Origin: Mycteria americana
Lineage: Eukaryota > Chordata > Aves > Ciconiiformes > Ciconiidae
NCBI RefSeq assembly: GCF_035582795.1
Contig: NC_134366.1
Location: forward strand, 148,661,519 to 148,725,518
DNA length: 64,000 nt
Direction: 5' to 3'
Part shown: in pieces, positions 24,901-37,458 of the stretch
Position numbering within the stretch: the stretch's first letter is position 1
How the letters are laid out: the number at the start of each line of letters is the position of its first letter
Position numbers and translations under genes: made by a program
The notes under the pieces: model-generated
Seen by the model: only the letters and a program-made list of their open reading frames with translations
Told to the model about the DNA's origin: nothing
Database searches by the model: none

Positions 24901-27795
24901 CATAGTTACATTCAAAAGATGCATGGGATTTGACAAGACACCGGACAGCCTGCTGACACCTTTCATCTTAACAACCTCTCCTTGTGGAATATTTATAATT
25001 ATAAAACTGTTTATTCAGACACTCAAGCGTTATGGCTACCAGCTAGAAAGCACCTGAATGTTTTATATAAGACCAAAATTGATCCCATTTCCCCCTTGAA
25101 ATGATATTTCTGTTACAGAGCCTTTGCAAAAAATGCTTCGCAAATATCTGTGAAATTCTCTTTTATAATATGACATATATAATGACACCATGTTTCTCTT
25201 TGGGCAAATGCATGATGTTACCATGAGCAAATACTAACAATGCACAGATGTGAACGCTGCTGCGAACATAAATGCTGTCCCCTACAAAAAAAACCCCACA
25301 TGAAGCACTGTATCTTCATAAATCTTACGGGGTTTATGCATTGCTGCCATTGGAAAAACAACAACATATTGAATGGTGTATTTTGAGACAGGATGAGTTT
25401 AGTAAGTCTACCTAACTTAGCTTAACTTCACCGTACGCCAATCTGGAGCCCTGTATCTATCACCCGAACGTTACGGCGTGCGTTACTGCCGGCGTAACAA
25501 GGCAGGCAAAAAGGAGGAAATGTGTTTTAACCACAAAGTGAGAAATGTCTTCCTGATTTATTAATTATTATGTTGCATCCAACATATTTTGCTACAAGAA
25601 ATGTCACACACTCTTCTTTTTTTAAAAAAAATATTTATTCAGTTGTTTCTGTTGTTCCAGGAAAGTGTAAATGCATTGTACCCTACTATTTTATGTCTTT
25701 AAAAGGTGACCTATACTTTCCATTTCAAATGCGGTTTCTTTAATGAAAATATTGTAATGTCAGTCCATGCAAAGCAAATGCATATTAATATGCGTTTACA
25801 TCTGTCTCATATTAATATTCATGCCTGAATCCACATCCCTACACAAAGCCAATTTTCTGACCATCTGTGTGATGGCTGGTGGATGCAATGAATAAATTTT
25901 ATTTGTGAGGGGAGTGATAAATCATGTATCTTCAGTTTTTCACCCACAATCTCTCCTCTTAGGTGCTAAAATGTTTTCATCATGGCTAAGAATTTTTAAG
26001 TAAACCAAACTGATTAACCCCTTAGCAGATCATGCAGCTTCATTTGCCAGGTGAAAGTCCACAAAAAACATATGAGGTACAGTTATATGACTGACAAAGT
26101 GGTATTGCAATTTTAGGTGGTTTATTTCTTTTCTTCTTGAATTATTCCTGTCTCAGAATCACATTCTGTGCAGTAGTATAGGCCAAATTTCTCACACTGA
26201 TGCTGAGGAGTACCTTAGTCTGCAAACAGGCTGACTGCTTGCAGCAGTCTTGTCTTTGGAGTTAAATACTATTCAAAGTAAGATGATTGTAACCTGAACT
26301 TCAGTAAAACTGTTTCACATGGGTTTATTAGTGCTAAGGCTAGCTAAGTAACTGGCTAGGTACTAGCCACAAAAAACTGATTGCTAAAGCACCCACTCTA
26401 CATCACCTGCTGAGCTTCCAGAGTACAAACTGACTTTCTCTGCAAAAAAAGTCTGCTACTAAATTCCCAAAGGATAAATTTTGACCTCAGTCACACCAAT
26501 GTCCCTCCAGAGTAACTTTGCTGGTAGTGAGAACAGCTTTTTATCAGAGGGTTATTCTCAGACAGTTCATAATGTAAATGTAATCCAGTCCAAAAACACA
26601 ACTACACAAAGCCAAGTACAATAGCTTTCAGTTGTAGAGTGTAGATATAAAAGATAAAATTCTCAGCGAAGCTTGGGACCCAGGCAGCTGTAAGCCTGGG
26701 AGGGTGATTAAAAAGACTTGCTTTCCAGCGCTCTCTAGCTCTGACCTCACTTAAAAAGAAAACCTTTTTGAACTATACTGTTACCCAGACCCCTAAACAC
26801 AGACACTTACTCTCACTCAGAAGCACAAGGTCTGCACAGACTCATTCCCACATCCTGGTTAAGCACTGCTGTAATTCGGAGAGATGGTACAAGAGGTTCC
26901 TCTCCATCAGGCAAACAGATCACACCTAACGCACAGCAGCAGCGCTGGTTCGTCCCTGAATGCACCAGCCCTGGCCACATTCACTGAAAAACATGCTGGG
27001 ATAAAAAGTGCCAGCACCAGTCACCTTAGGCATGATTAAAGCATTCGCTTGAATAGCAAGAGACTTGCGTTTGAGTCTTTTTCCAGTCTGCAGTGCTCAA
27101 ACCGTGGCTGCTACCAGCCCAAGGGAATTCCCTATCCTTCAGGCTGCTGACTAGTCTTCACCTATTTCTTTTGAATGAGCCCCTCTGCAGGACACATGTG
27201 CACACACAAAGTTCAAATTAAAACATGTTTTTGCCAGTACTAGACTAAATTATTTTCTCTTCCATCTGCAGTGAAGTCACTTCAGTATCAGTTAACTAGG
27301 GTTATGATGACACTATTTGGCCTGGGATACCAAATTCTTTCCTTGAACTTGGTCTTCGCACATTTTTGTAGATACAGATTATGGAACCAACAAAGAGGGG
27401 AGAGATTATTCTTTCCTCCTTCTAATGTAGGTCAAATCATGACAGCAGCAAATAACCTACTTCTACCTTGACAATCCAGCCGTAGGTAGTTCGAACATTA
27501 TTGTGCACTGAACTGGAATCTGAAAAAGGAATTGTGAATGAGCTTCACACTTCATCAGCATAATTGGCAAGAAATTACTTGTAGTTCAAATAAAAACATA
27601 CAATTGCTAACAAAGAAGCTCAAATAGCACTACAGAAAATAAGCAAGGTAGTCAGTCAATCATCATTTCCAAGAAACCAGGTTTGTGAGGAAACCCTGAC
27701 TGAAAAGATACTTACATCTAGTATCCTTTTGTCTTAGTCAGTTGTGTTCTATTTACAGCCCTTCATAATGGGAAAACAGGATATCTCCAGACACT
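21994..27795. other. Unique non-coding sequence, no transposon seen
   Basis: Short chance frames only, the largest 147 codons on minus at 23542-23985 over a G-run and purine-rich tract. A poly-A run occurs at about 24050-24067 and a GC-richer patch at about 24100-24850, with a short (CG/CA) tract at 24119-24130. The AT-rich stretch 24950-26200 contains nothing I can name. Confidence 0.5.
23630..23644. repeat. G-run, potential G-quadruplex
   Basis: The plus strand reads GAGGGGGGGGTGGGGGGAACC here, with further GGG triplets on both sides (23622 and 23651). Several G-tracts close together fit the quadruplex pattern. On the minus strand it is a C-rich tract. No promoter or gene is visible nearby. 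Confidence 0.7.
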
Positions 27796-27866
27796 GCCAA
27801 ATCCAGAGGTCTGAATCTTTATTCCTTCATTCCTCTTCACGAGGCAAAGACAGGACAAAGCAGGAG
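27796..27866 (+). repeat. Dispersed direct repeat, copy A
   Basis: This segment matches 29074-29140. They share ATTCCTTCATTCCT and a GCAAAGACAGG(A/C)CAAAGCAGG block with a small gap before it. The pair is clearly related but diverged. I do not recognise a transposon family. Confidence 0.6.
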
Positions 27867-29073
27867 GTGGCATCTTTCGTCACGACCTTGCCACTCAGGG
27901 CCAGCAGCGGTCCTGAAAGATATTGCTGTTCTCCTGGGCGTCGAGTGACCTATGAGAAATGAGCTAAGTTTCATCAAAGTTCCCAGTGGACAGCATCTGT
28001 ATTATAGATACTGCAAGGAAAACTAATTGGTTTCCATGAGTAATGAAATTCATATGGAAATATTGATCAAAACACTCCCTTTAGGTTTATGTTTAAAGCG
28101 TGTAAATAAATATATTTAATATAAATATACCTAATATTTTATATTGATTCCTAATAGTTTTAAAGCATCAAAATCAAATTGATACATGTATCTTTTTACC
28201 CACTTGGAAAAACAAAAACCATTTCAAAACTGGTTTTCACTTCTCTGATTCGTTTCTTTGATTGCTCATATCTGCTGAGACACATGGAAAATCTCTTATT
28301 CGCAAAACCAGCAGGGGTAATAAAAGTCCTGATGTTCACTGGGGCTACTCACATGCCAGAAGATATGAATGTTTATAGATGCTTTGTTAGGCTGCGGCCT
28401 GAATTATTATTGTCACTTTTAAGATTGTAACTGGCCAGCATAAAGGCTGTGTGCCCACAGAGGGTACTCTGGTGCAGAATGAGCCATCAGAGGGAGCGAA
28501 AAATAAACGTGGCTTGCCTAGTTTTCTGTAGCTTCTCCTTTCACATTCTTCACCCACTTCAACTAATGGGATGATCAGCAAGAATTTTTAGAAAGGCAGA
28601 AATCAATTCTGCAATCAGAGGGCTCCCCAAATCAAGCCTAAAGGGGAATTTTCAAAGTCCCTGCAAATCCACTGTAATTGTGCTGAAAACAGATAAAAGC
28701 CGCAGAACCACCGTGGGACAAGCTCTCAGTACCAACATGTCCCAGAGGTCCCAGGACTGCATTCAGCTCCAAATGCCCTCTCTTTAGTTACCCTGTCATT
28801 CTTTGTCCACAGTCCCCAAAGAAAATAAGTAGCTGTAGCCTCGTATGTTCTAAGCTTCAAAAGATCATTTGTGTCCAAACACAAATAAAAGAATTATTCG
28901 GCTAACATTTCCAGGAATGCCAACACAGGAGGGTTTTTTTCCCTCGTGCTTTGGGCAAGAGGCATATGCACACTGTTATCCCCTCCAGGACCGTCTCAAC
29001 AATTCCAGCACCTCTCAGTGAGACTAATTACAAGAGAAGCAGAGAAGAAGCTGGTGTTAGATCAGAAATTCAA

Positions 29074-29140
29074 GCCCAAGTCAGAGAGCTTGATTCCTTC
29101 ATTCCTATTCCTAATGCAAAGACAGGCCAAAGCAGGCAGT
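29074..29140 (+). repeat. Dispersed direct repeat, copy B
   Basis: Partner of 27796-27866, in the same orientation about 1.3 kb downstream. The match begins near CCAAGTCAGAG and ends around AAAGCAGGCAGT. It is either a local duplication or two copies of an old short interspersed element. Confidence 0.6.
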
Positions 29141-32100
29141 AAAACCACGCTTGCACTCCAAACACTACGTTTGCGTCTCGTTTGGTGTCAAAGCAGACAG
29201 CAATGCCCATAGAGGTCATGTGCTGAAGTTTGCAGTGTATGGAAAGCCAGCTGTAGAGAGAGCTGGTGGCTGCCGAGCTCCTGGCTGAGCCCCCTTGGTC
29301 AGTGCGGTCAAGAACAGCCTCAGACCCTGCAACCCCATGGTCAGTGTCCTCCAGTACTGGCACGGCGAGTCCAGGCTGCAGCCACAGAAGCGAAAAAGGA
29401 GTGTGCATTAGTAAAATAGTTCCTCTCATGGCATTTGCACTTCTTTATAGTGTTTCTCCTCCCCAGTATCCTTGTGGGTTGTTACAGTCTCCGTGGAGAA
29501 TGAATTTGAATTTTAAAAGATCCTCTGGTGGATAATGTGAGAAGAAAACTCTTCCCACAGGAGCTGCTGCACTTGCAGCAATAATATTCATCCTCCAGGC
29601 TGAAAATGCTGACAAGTTGAGCTAGGTGCTCTGTTTCGGCATGGGCTGCCCATCACCCCAACCTTGCTATTCTCTGTCCAATGTGATGAGCATCTATGAA
29701 GCTGCCCTAGGGATTGCAAAGACAGTGGAGGAATTTAAAAGGCAGTTAGCTGAGATAAACTGCTAATTTAATTGACTCATTCCAAGGAAACTATGTGTGT
29801 TGTGCGAAGGAGATTTTAAAGAGCAACTGGGAATGTCTGGGTTCCCGCCAAGCCGGTGCTGCATGAGTATATGGGAAGACCCACCGAGGGGAAGACGGGC
29901 TGAAGGGAAAATCCTCATTGGCTTTCACAGGCTCTGAATCCAGTCTTTGCTATTGCTTCATGTGTATGAACCTGCAGTTATTCCCTGTAAGTCTCCAATA
30001 CAGGATGCATTGCTACGAAATAGGGCTTAACTGGAAGGTTTCTGGCAAAGCAGTCGGAAAACACTACTTCATCGACATAAAAACTTTTCATGGGGTTTAT
30101 CTGAGTCTCAGCAAAACTTCTGCCAGCAAATCCTTTTCAGCAGCAGGATATAATTTCTGGTCAAACTGAGAAAAAGGATGTTGTCTCTGTGCTTGTAACA
30201 GGGACACCTGGAATTGTGCAAAACCCTAGCTTCCAGACCTGCTCCGCCTGACTCAGAAGAAAGACGAGCACTTAAAAGAGCCTTAGAGCTGAAATTTTCA
30301 TGCCTCAGGAGTGGCCCTGGGGACTAAGTCTCTGCTTGCCTCACCGAAGATGTTTCAATCTCTATAAAAAGGCTGAATATTCAGAAGTGTGAAATACTCC
30401 TTGAACCAGCGCGGGAGCGGCAGCCCCATGGTTGAGGCTCTCGGCCGGCAGCCTGGCACTGCAGGTGGACGGAGGTGAGCTTCTCCCAGCCAGGCACAGT
30501 GTCCTAAACACCTCTCACAGGCACATACATATGTCTTTCTCATTTTTCCCAGAAAAAAAAAACACTTTGAAAAGTTTTTGTTGCATCCAGCCCAGAACAG
30601 CAGGCTCCTTTCATCTGCAGGGGTCTTGCAGGCCAAGGAAGACTTCCAAGGAGCTTGCAGCCAGGGGCTTCCCCTCTCACCTCCAGCTCCACCAGGAGAT
30701 CCTGCCTCTTTTGGCATGTTTGAATCTCCTATCTCTTCTGGCATGCTTGAATCTTCTTTCTGCCATGCTCTTTTCATTTCTGTGCTTTTTCTTCTTGCCA
30801 TTCGGTGTTTCCATCAGCTCCGACACGTAAAGGGGGAAGGGGAGGATGAGCATCACCACGGCCCCTGGGCTACCACTGGCCAGCCCTGCTGGAGAAAGGA
30901 GCCCTCCTGCATCCTGCACCTCTGCCACAGCTCGCTCTACCTCCAAGAGACCAGAGCTGAGCAGCACCCTCATCCGCTCAGCTCCAACTATTCCCCTCAG
31001 CCTTGGTTCATGCTTTTCTCTCGGGCACTGTCTCTCTCCTGTTCATCACACAAGTGCAAGAAATCTGAAGGGGTTTCAGGAAGAGAGAGATTAAAATGTT
31101 GCTGCAACTTAGAAATGGTTGGTGCTAAAATAAGACTATTTCCAGGAGAAATAGCAGCACATAGGGTTGACCTTCTTCTTACTGCTAAGGTAGGCAAATG
31201 TTCAGTCAGCATTGTTTCTCCAGTCGAATAATAGATCAGGTAAAATACAGACTGGTGGGCTTTTGGAAATAGGCAAAATTTAACTGCCAAAAAATGTCAT
31301 TTTAAATGGAGAAGAGAGTGAAAATGAATAATGCTTCTCTGTCCATGCTCAAGATTTTAAACTATATCTCCTCCTCTATTAGAAATTCTGATTTCTCAAA
31401 ACTCTCATCTTGCCTCTGCCAGTGTTTCTTTCTTCCAATCCGTTATCAGTTTTCTCTTCCACCACCACAGGGGCTTTGCACATGAGGACCCTGTGCCACC
31501 AGTCCAGTTTATTTGACTGTCCTTAGTGCTGTGTCCATTTTAAGACCAGTCAGAAGTTCTCAGATGGAAAGTTTCACCCTCAGAAAAAGTAGAAAAACAG
31601 TCCACGTAAATGCACGGATCTCAAGAGTCTTTCAAAACTGGCTTCTTACCTGTATGGAGTCACCGAGCCTTTTAATAGAACTATGCCCAGCTATGATGAC
31701 ACCAAGATTTCCAGTCTTTTAAATAAAATATTTCTATTCTTTCTCAACAAAACTCTTCAGAATTTCCCTTAAGTGGGAAACACTCAGATTCCCTCTTTGT
31801 ACTCCCCAAACTGACTTAGCTATTTTTCCAGATCCTGGAATTTTTCAAAGATGGCAAATACCCTCAACAAATCTGATCAACTAATTAATCCTCCCCTGCT
31901 TTACCATCAGTCACGATTCTACAGCACTAAACTCATGCTTGTGTCCAGGGAGTTACGTTTCACAAGGCTGCATTAAATCCATGAAAAAAGCTTGGAGAAT
32001 CATAAGCTCTTAAAACTTTAAAACCATTTAAACTCAGTTGGATACAGCATCGGATGAGGATTCTCAGCTGTGGAGCTCACTGTAGCTCCACTCACTCGCT

Positions 32101-35100
32101 GGACTGATGCCAACCTATGAACCAGCAGAAAACCTAGCTCGTAGTTGCTGCACCTCCAGATGATCATCCAAATAAAGCCCAATCAGCAAAATAAAGCTTA
32201 ATTTTTAATTCACAAACAGAAAGGTCTGTACGTCGAGAAGGGCCTGGTTGTTCTGAGCAACAGCCTTGAAAGACATTATTTATTTTAGACGTCCCCCTCA
32301 TATCACTTCACTACTTGCAAAATGATATTAATAAGAATCAGTCCTAGAACTAGAACACTTCATTTTTATTAGTCAGTATAAATGATCTCCTTAGTACCCT
32401 GCTTCTGACAGATCTTGGGTTTTCAGCTAACGCGCACCAAAACCTGTCTCACTAGCATTCAGCAGTAACATCCTGAATAATCTCAGGAACTCATTTATCA
32501 TTAAAAATTCACATCTCAAAATTGGCTGCCATATCATCTGGCATGTTGAAATAATTGTGTTATATTTAACCCCTCAAAAACTCAGCTACCTAAATCATTT
32601 CCAAATTATATCTTCCCTTCTCCTAGGCTTTCACTAGACTGACAAATATCTGTGTCACTACGTGAGCTACAAGTTCCTTGGAACAAGCGGTCTTCCTCGC
32701 AACGTTATTGCCAGCTGATGCCAGAAGCAGGATGAGTGATTTGTTTGCTTTGTGAGGCTGGCTTTCACTGTCCTGAATTCAACACTAACATCTTGCTAAT
32801 CCTGCATTTAAATCTACGGACACTAATGCGCCCCTTTTTGGATCTCCTCACTGAAGTATCAAAGGCTTAGAAAGGCTAACAATAATTTCTCCATCTGCAG
32901 GGCTCGCAAAAAAAATGAGGATTAAAATCTTTGCAGTGCATAGGTTGTAAATTATGTATTTCTCTGGACATTACTATGAGTAATTCTGCTTTACTTGGAG
33001 CGCTATGATCCAAAGTCTGAAAAAGATTAAAGGGCGAATTTCCTTCTTGATTCATTACTGCACGTTTTGTTCCTTTTTTCCTATGTTTCTACTCTGTTTA
33101 TGTACTAAAAATGTTTTATTCATGGATCCTTACATAATTGTCCATGACCATGGCACAAGATACATTCAAATGCCTTGACGCTTCAAATATACATCTCATT
33201 TTATACTGTTTAGGCTTACACAGACATTAACTGCACCATGTTCTTTTATTCTGATGGTATGACATCAAAACAGTTAAGAGTCTACAAGTTCAAATTTTGA
33301 AGCATAATACTCACTTTCCTGTTGCAAAATGTACAGATGCAGGACGGGGCTGAGCACTCTAGAAGGCTCTGTTTGGACTGACTTTTGCCCAGAGCTTTCT
33401 CACTTTTCTTTCTTCCATATCCACAAAGTTAAAAGGTTTGGGGGGCAGGAGGAAACACTGGAAATCTACACCAAAATTTTCAAGGGATCATAATATCTCT
33501 CATCGGCAGCTTTTTCATCACACTGCCAATTATGATCAGAATAAAAGTTATTTTTGCCTGGGTAAGAATTTGCAGTGCAGTTGGAATGGCACAAGATTCT
33601 GCTAATGCACTCATGCAAATGTATAGTCATAGTGTACAATAAAACCTCTAATTAGTTCAGATATGACATTGCTCTCTATTCCAGTTTACTAGTAAAGTTA
33701 AGGAATGGTATGTGCTTGTTTTGAATACATTAAACACTTTGTTCTGATTAGATTCTATGCACATTTCACAGAGGAAAATACATCTGCTCCATCAGTGATA
33801 TAAAATGGGTATTTCCTCAGGGGTGTGTAACGTGTGTATAAATCTCTGCATCTGCCTGAGATTTGCATAGATGCTGGTACATAGGTCACTTGTGCACTTA
33901 GTTTTCTTTGTGATCTGAGAGTAATGCTGGTTAGCTCTCAATGCTGTAATGAGATCATAGACATTTTTTGATTACATGTGTACAGCTTTATTCTGTTGTG
34001 CATAGGGCTCTATGTTGCATTCCTGGTTTAGCCCAATGTTTTTACGTATTTGGAATGAAAAGCTTACTTTGAATGGTATTACTGGCCAGTGTTTATGCAC
34101 CCAGATTAGTTTCATCTTTCATGTTAAATTAATAATTCACATATTTTGTCCATCAAGTAATCGTAACAAGTCTGTATGTTGAAAATATTCATCACAGCTC
34201 ACAGAAAAGCACCCTTTTGTGTAGCCTATTGTCTCATATTAACTCACTTTTTTCTCAAGGAATTCCCCCTGCAGCAATCCCCACTGTAAGCCATTAGTTG
34301 AGCACATCTGCCCACTCTAATGACCAGTCTACTGTACACATACCTGACTGCCATCTAATTTAGACATCACCCATAGGACACTAATACTAATGTCTCCTGG
34401 GCCAGCTAAGTCCTGGATTATTGACTAGCTACAGTTATCACTTCATTTGGTCTTTGGAGGTGAACCAAGTGCACCTAAGGTCATAAATAGGTCAAATGAT
34501 TATGCAGCTTGCAGAGGAACCAAGTATTTTTGTTACCCTAATAAGAACCAAAAATATACTTCCTAATTTGTTTTGACAGAGAATCCAATTGCTTTGCCTT
34601 TATGCAATGTCCCCTTTGTGTAGCTACGAAAATGCAGCCAATTAGGCATAACATTCTTTTTCAGTATGAGCAGCAAGTTAAATAAATTGATGCCATTTGA
34701 AATTAACACAAAAAAAAAGGAAAGAAAATTGGTGGTATCAAATATCTGATAATCAATCTTTTATTTTATAAAGAGAAGAAAAAGGAAGAAATCAGGGCTG
34801 CTATTTCTAATTAAAATAGTAAATAGAGATGTGATAAACAATGGGGGTTATGATTGCTGCCTATAAATACATTGGGGGGAGGTAAACACACGGAGAAGAG
34901 CAAGCTATTTAAGCTAAAGGGAAATGCTGGTATGAGAACAAATGGGTATAAATTGTTTCCGAATATGTAAGACTGGATTTAGAAGAAGGTTTTGAGCCTT
35001 TGGAAGAGTAGGTTCTTGAACAGCCCTCTAATATTACAGTGGGGCAAAAAATTACATCATTGGGGTAAATTGGAGCTTGATAAAGAAATTCTATAACCTG

Positions 35101-36879
35101 TTTTCATCTGAGAAGAGCGGACTGCACGCAGCAATCCAGGATTTCCCTTTCAGTCCCAAATTTGTGAAAATTGTGTTTGCACACTAGGTCAGTTCTGATC
35201 TGTTGCAGAAAGCACAGCTCAAGACATATTTGTGCCACTGCCTATTTTAACACTGAAAGCAAATCCACTTATCTCTAGTAAAGCAAGAAATCACCTTCTT
35301 CCCAACCCTTATAGACAAACTGGAGTTAATTCCAGTTCTGAACTTGGCCCATTGTGGAGCAGAGTCAAATGTTCACATTTATAATGGAAGCTGGCCAGTA
35401 CAGCACCCTTTGGGGTAAATACTCAATTGTAGCAAGTAACTATGAGAGAATGGAAAATTCTGGGTTTTCTTCTGCTGTGGATACTTATACACATATTAGT
35501 CTATACAACAAAACCTCCATTCCACAGGAAAAAATGAGGTAGCATGGACCGCATTAGGATGCAGCCTGGATTTCAACAGCTGTATATTTATGAGAAAAGA
35601 TAAAATATGTGCTTAAGAAACAATTTATTTTTGTACAAAATAAAGGGAGTGGCTGAACACATGAACAAACGCATGTGAGTTTTCATGTAAATCAGCAAAT
35701 CTACACAACAGTTGAGTGGGCTTGATCCTATACATCTCAAACCCCATTGCCTTCAATGTGAGCTTGGCATTCCCAGGCAAGGTTTGCAAATGGATCCATG
35801 CCAAGATGCCTGCATTAAAAAACGTAAGTGGATACAGTATTATAAGATAGAAATGCTGGGATTACTTTTGATAAGAAAGTATAAAGATAAAAGAAAAATA
35901 ACGTACCAACTCTTCTGTCTCTTAATTTTTGTTTGTTTCAGGTTAAGGAGCAGATGATACATAGTTTTCTTCAACCGAGTTGCTAAGAAAACCTGTATTG
36001 CAGCAAAAAGGTCAACGCTACAAAGCGATGTGTTTCCCTTTACAAGTGTGTTACTGTCACCTGATCTTATCAACTATTGTACTGAACATTGTGTAAAATC
36101 CTGGGATAGTCATTTATAGACATTTCTTTGTTAGGTGCTTTTCATTGCATGAAGATTCACCAGCGATCTGCCCCTCACCTGCCTTTGAAGCTGGGTGAAA
36201 GTTGGCGACTGCTGAAGTACCCGCACAAGGGGGGGACGAAGAAGGCAGCTGCCTCTTCCTCTGATCCTCGGGAGAGCCAGATAAGATGTGTTGAGACATG
36301 CAGGAGCCGCTCCAAATGTGCAAACCTCCCTTGTTCTCATCACACACAGCAAGTACCACAATAAATGGGGAGTGAGGAGGCTTAAAAAAAAAAAAAGAAA
36401 AGAAGAAGAGGAGTAATATTGTTACAAATAGCAGTGTCATCCCCAGAGTACCACTGCAGCACAGAGAACTGTTGTTCTGGGAATGGCTCTGCTATTAGTA
36501 CTAAAAATTAAGCAGTCTCACTAGATGCGGCTAACAGTTTTTAAACTGTCAAAGTGTTTCATATACAGCATCTCTGTTTCCCAATTCCATTTCCTCATTA
36601 ACAAAGCCAGAAAAAAATGACTGCAGTAATTAGTTCTCCTTCAGCTTTTTTTTTTTCTTCTAATTACACTGGCTCCCCTCCCCCTGCCTGTATACATCAA
36701 AAAATTTCACCAGCTTGGTGGGGAGATTTATGGAAGCCCTGGCTGAAGGATCAGGACCAGTGTCAGAGCAAGGACTGAGTCATTCTTTCTCCTATACAGC
36801 AGCAGCACCAGAGATTCAAGCCTATTCCTTGAACACAGGAACACTGATTGGAGCCAACGCAGTGGTTCAGCATCCCTAA
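29141..36879. other. Unique non-coding sequence; GC-rich patch at 30400-31000
   Basis: The first part includes a GC-richer stretch at about 30400-31000 with overlapping frames on both strands (148, 132 and 217 codons), with no recognisable domain. From about 31250 to 36100 the sequence is AT-rich, with almost no open frames and no visible transposon: 31723-35353 has none of 60 codons or more. Poly-A with AAAG units occurs at 36383-36407 and poly-T at 36642-36656. Confidence 0.5.
30708..30766 (+). repeat. Imperfect tandem duplication, about 28-bp unit
   Basis: CTCTTTTGGCATGTTTGAAT is followed directly by CTCTTCTGGCATGCTTGAAT, each with a similar CTTCT/CTCCT continuation; a partial third match (CTGCCATGCT) follows. 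It is a small local slippage duplication within a GC-richer patch. Confidence 0.7.
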
Positions 36880-36884
36880 CCATT
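36880..36884 (+). repeat. Target-site duplication, left (CCATT)
   Basis: CCATT stands immediately before the LTR's TGTACTGG start and is repeated immediately after its CA end (37454-37458). A 5-bp duplication marks integrase-mediated insertion of the LTR element. Confidence 0.85.
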
Positions 36885-37453
36885 TGTACTGGTTTTGGCT
36901 GGGATATAGAGTTAATTTTCTTCATAGTAGTTGCTATGGGGCTATGCTTTGGGTTCGTGATGAAAACAGTGTTGGTAACACAGGGATATTTCAGTTATTG
37001 CTGAGCAGTGCTTACACAGAGTCAAGGTGTTTCTTGTGTCTCACCCCGCCCCGCCAGCGAGCAGGCTGGGGGTGCACAAGAAGTTGGGAGGGGACACAGC
37101 TGGGACAGCTGACCCCAACTGGCCAAAGGGCTATTCCACACCATGTGACATTGTGCTCAGAAATAAAACTGGGGGGGTGGAGGTTGGTGGGGGCTGCCAT
37201 TGCTTGGGGCACAAGTCAGTTGGTGGCGAGAAATTGTTTTCTTTTGCATCGCTTGTTTTTCTTGGGTTTTTTTCCCCCTCTCTCTCTGTTGTTTTTTCCC
37301 CCCCCCCTTTTTTTTTTTAATTATAAACTGTCTTTATCTCAACCCACGAGTTTTCTCACTTTTACCCTTCTAATTCTCCCCCCCGTCCTGCCGGGGACTG
37401 CTGAGCAAGCAGCTGAGTGGTGCTTAGCTGCCTACCAGATTTAAACCACACCA
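36885..37453 (+). mobile_element. Solo LTR of an avian endogenous retrovirus
   Basis: The 569-bp unit starts TGTACTGGTTTTGGCTGGGA and ends AAACCACACCA, giving the TG...CA ends of a retroviral LTR. I recognise it from memory as a family common in bird genomes, including the internal blocks GCTGAGCAGTGCTTACACAG and the 3' part AACTGTCTTTATCTCAACCC. The exact family name is not certain. A single LTR with no internal region means the provirus was lost by recombination between its two LTRs, leaving one. The 5-bp duplication favours an ERVL-like (class III) origin over class I (usually 4 bp) or ERVK (usually 6 bp). A C-run and T-run (37299-37318) lie in the downstream third. It has no coding function; the 198-codon frame across it is fortuitous. 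Confidence 0.93.
37299..37318. repeat. Poly-C/poly-T tract inside the solo LTR
   Basis: A run of ten C followed by a run of about eleven T. Homopolymers of this kind are error-prone in sequencing, so the exact length may be wrong. Confidence 0.85.
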
Positions 37454-37458
37454 CCATT
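37454..37458 (+). repeat. Target-site duplication, right (CCATT)
   Basis: Second copy of the CCATT found at 36880-36884. The two copies are identical, which argues for a relatively undisturbed insertion. Confidence 0.85.

Noticed and set aside
30578..31231. 217-codon plus-strand frame as a possible protein
   Set aside because: It includes a small tandem slippage repeat and low-complexity Ser/Leu stretches, overlaps open frames on both strands, and resembles nothing known.
36848..37444. 198-codon plus-strand open frame
   Set aside because: It lies almost wholly inside the solo LTR and reads through homopolymer tracts; no protein is implied.
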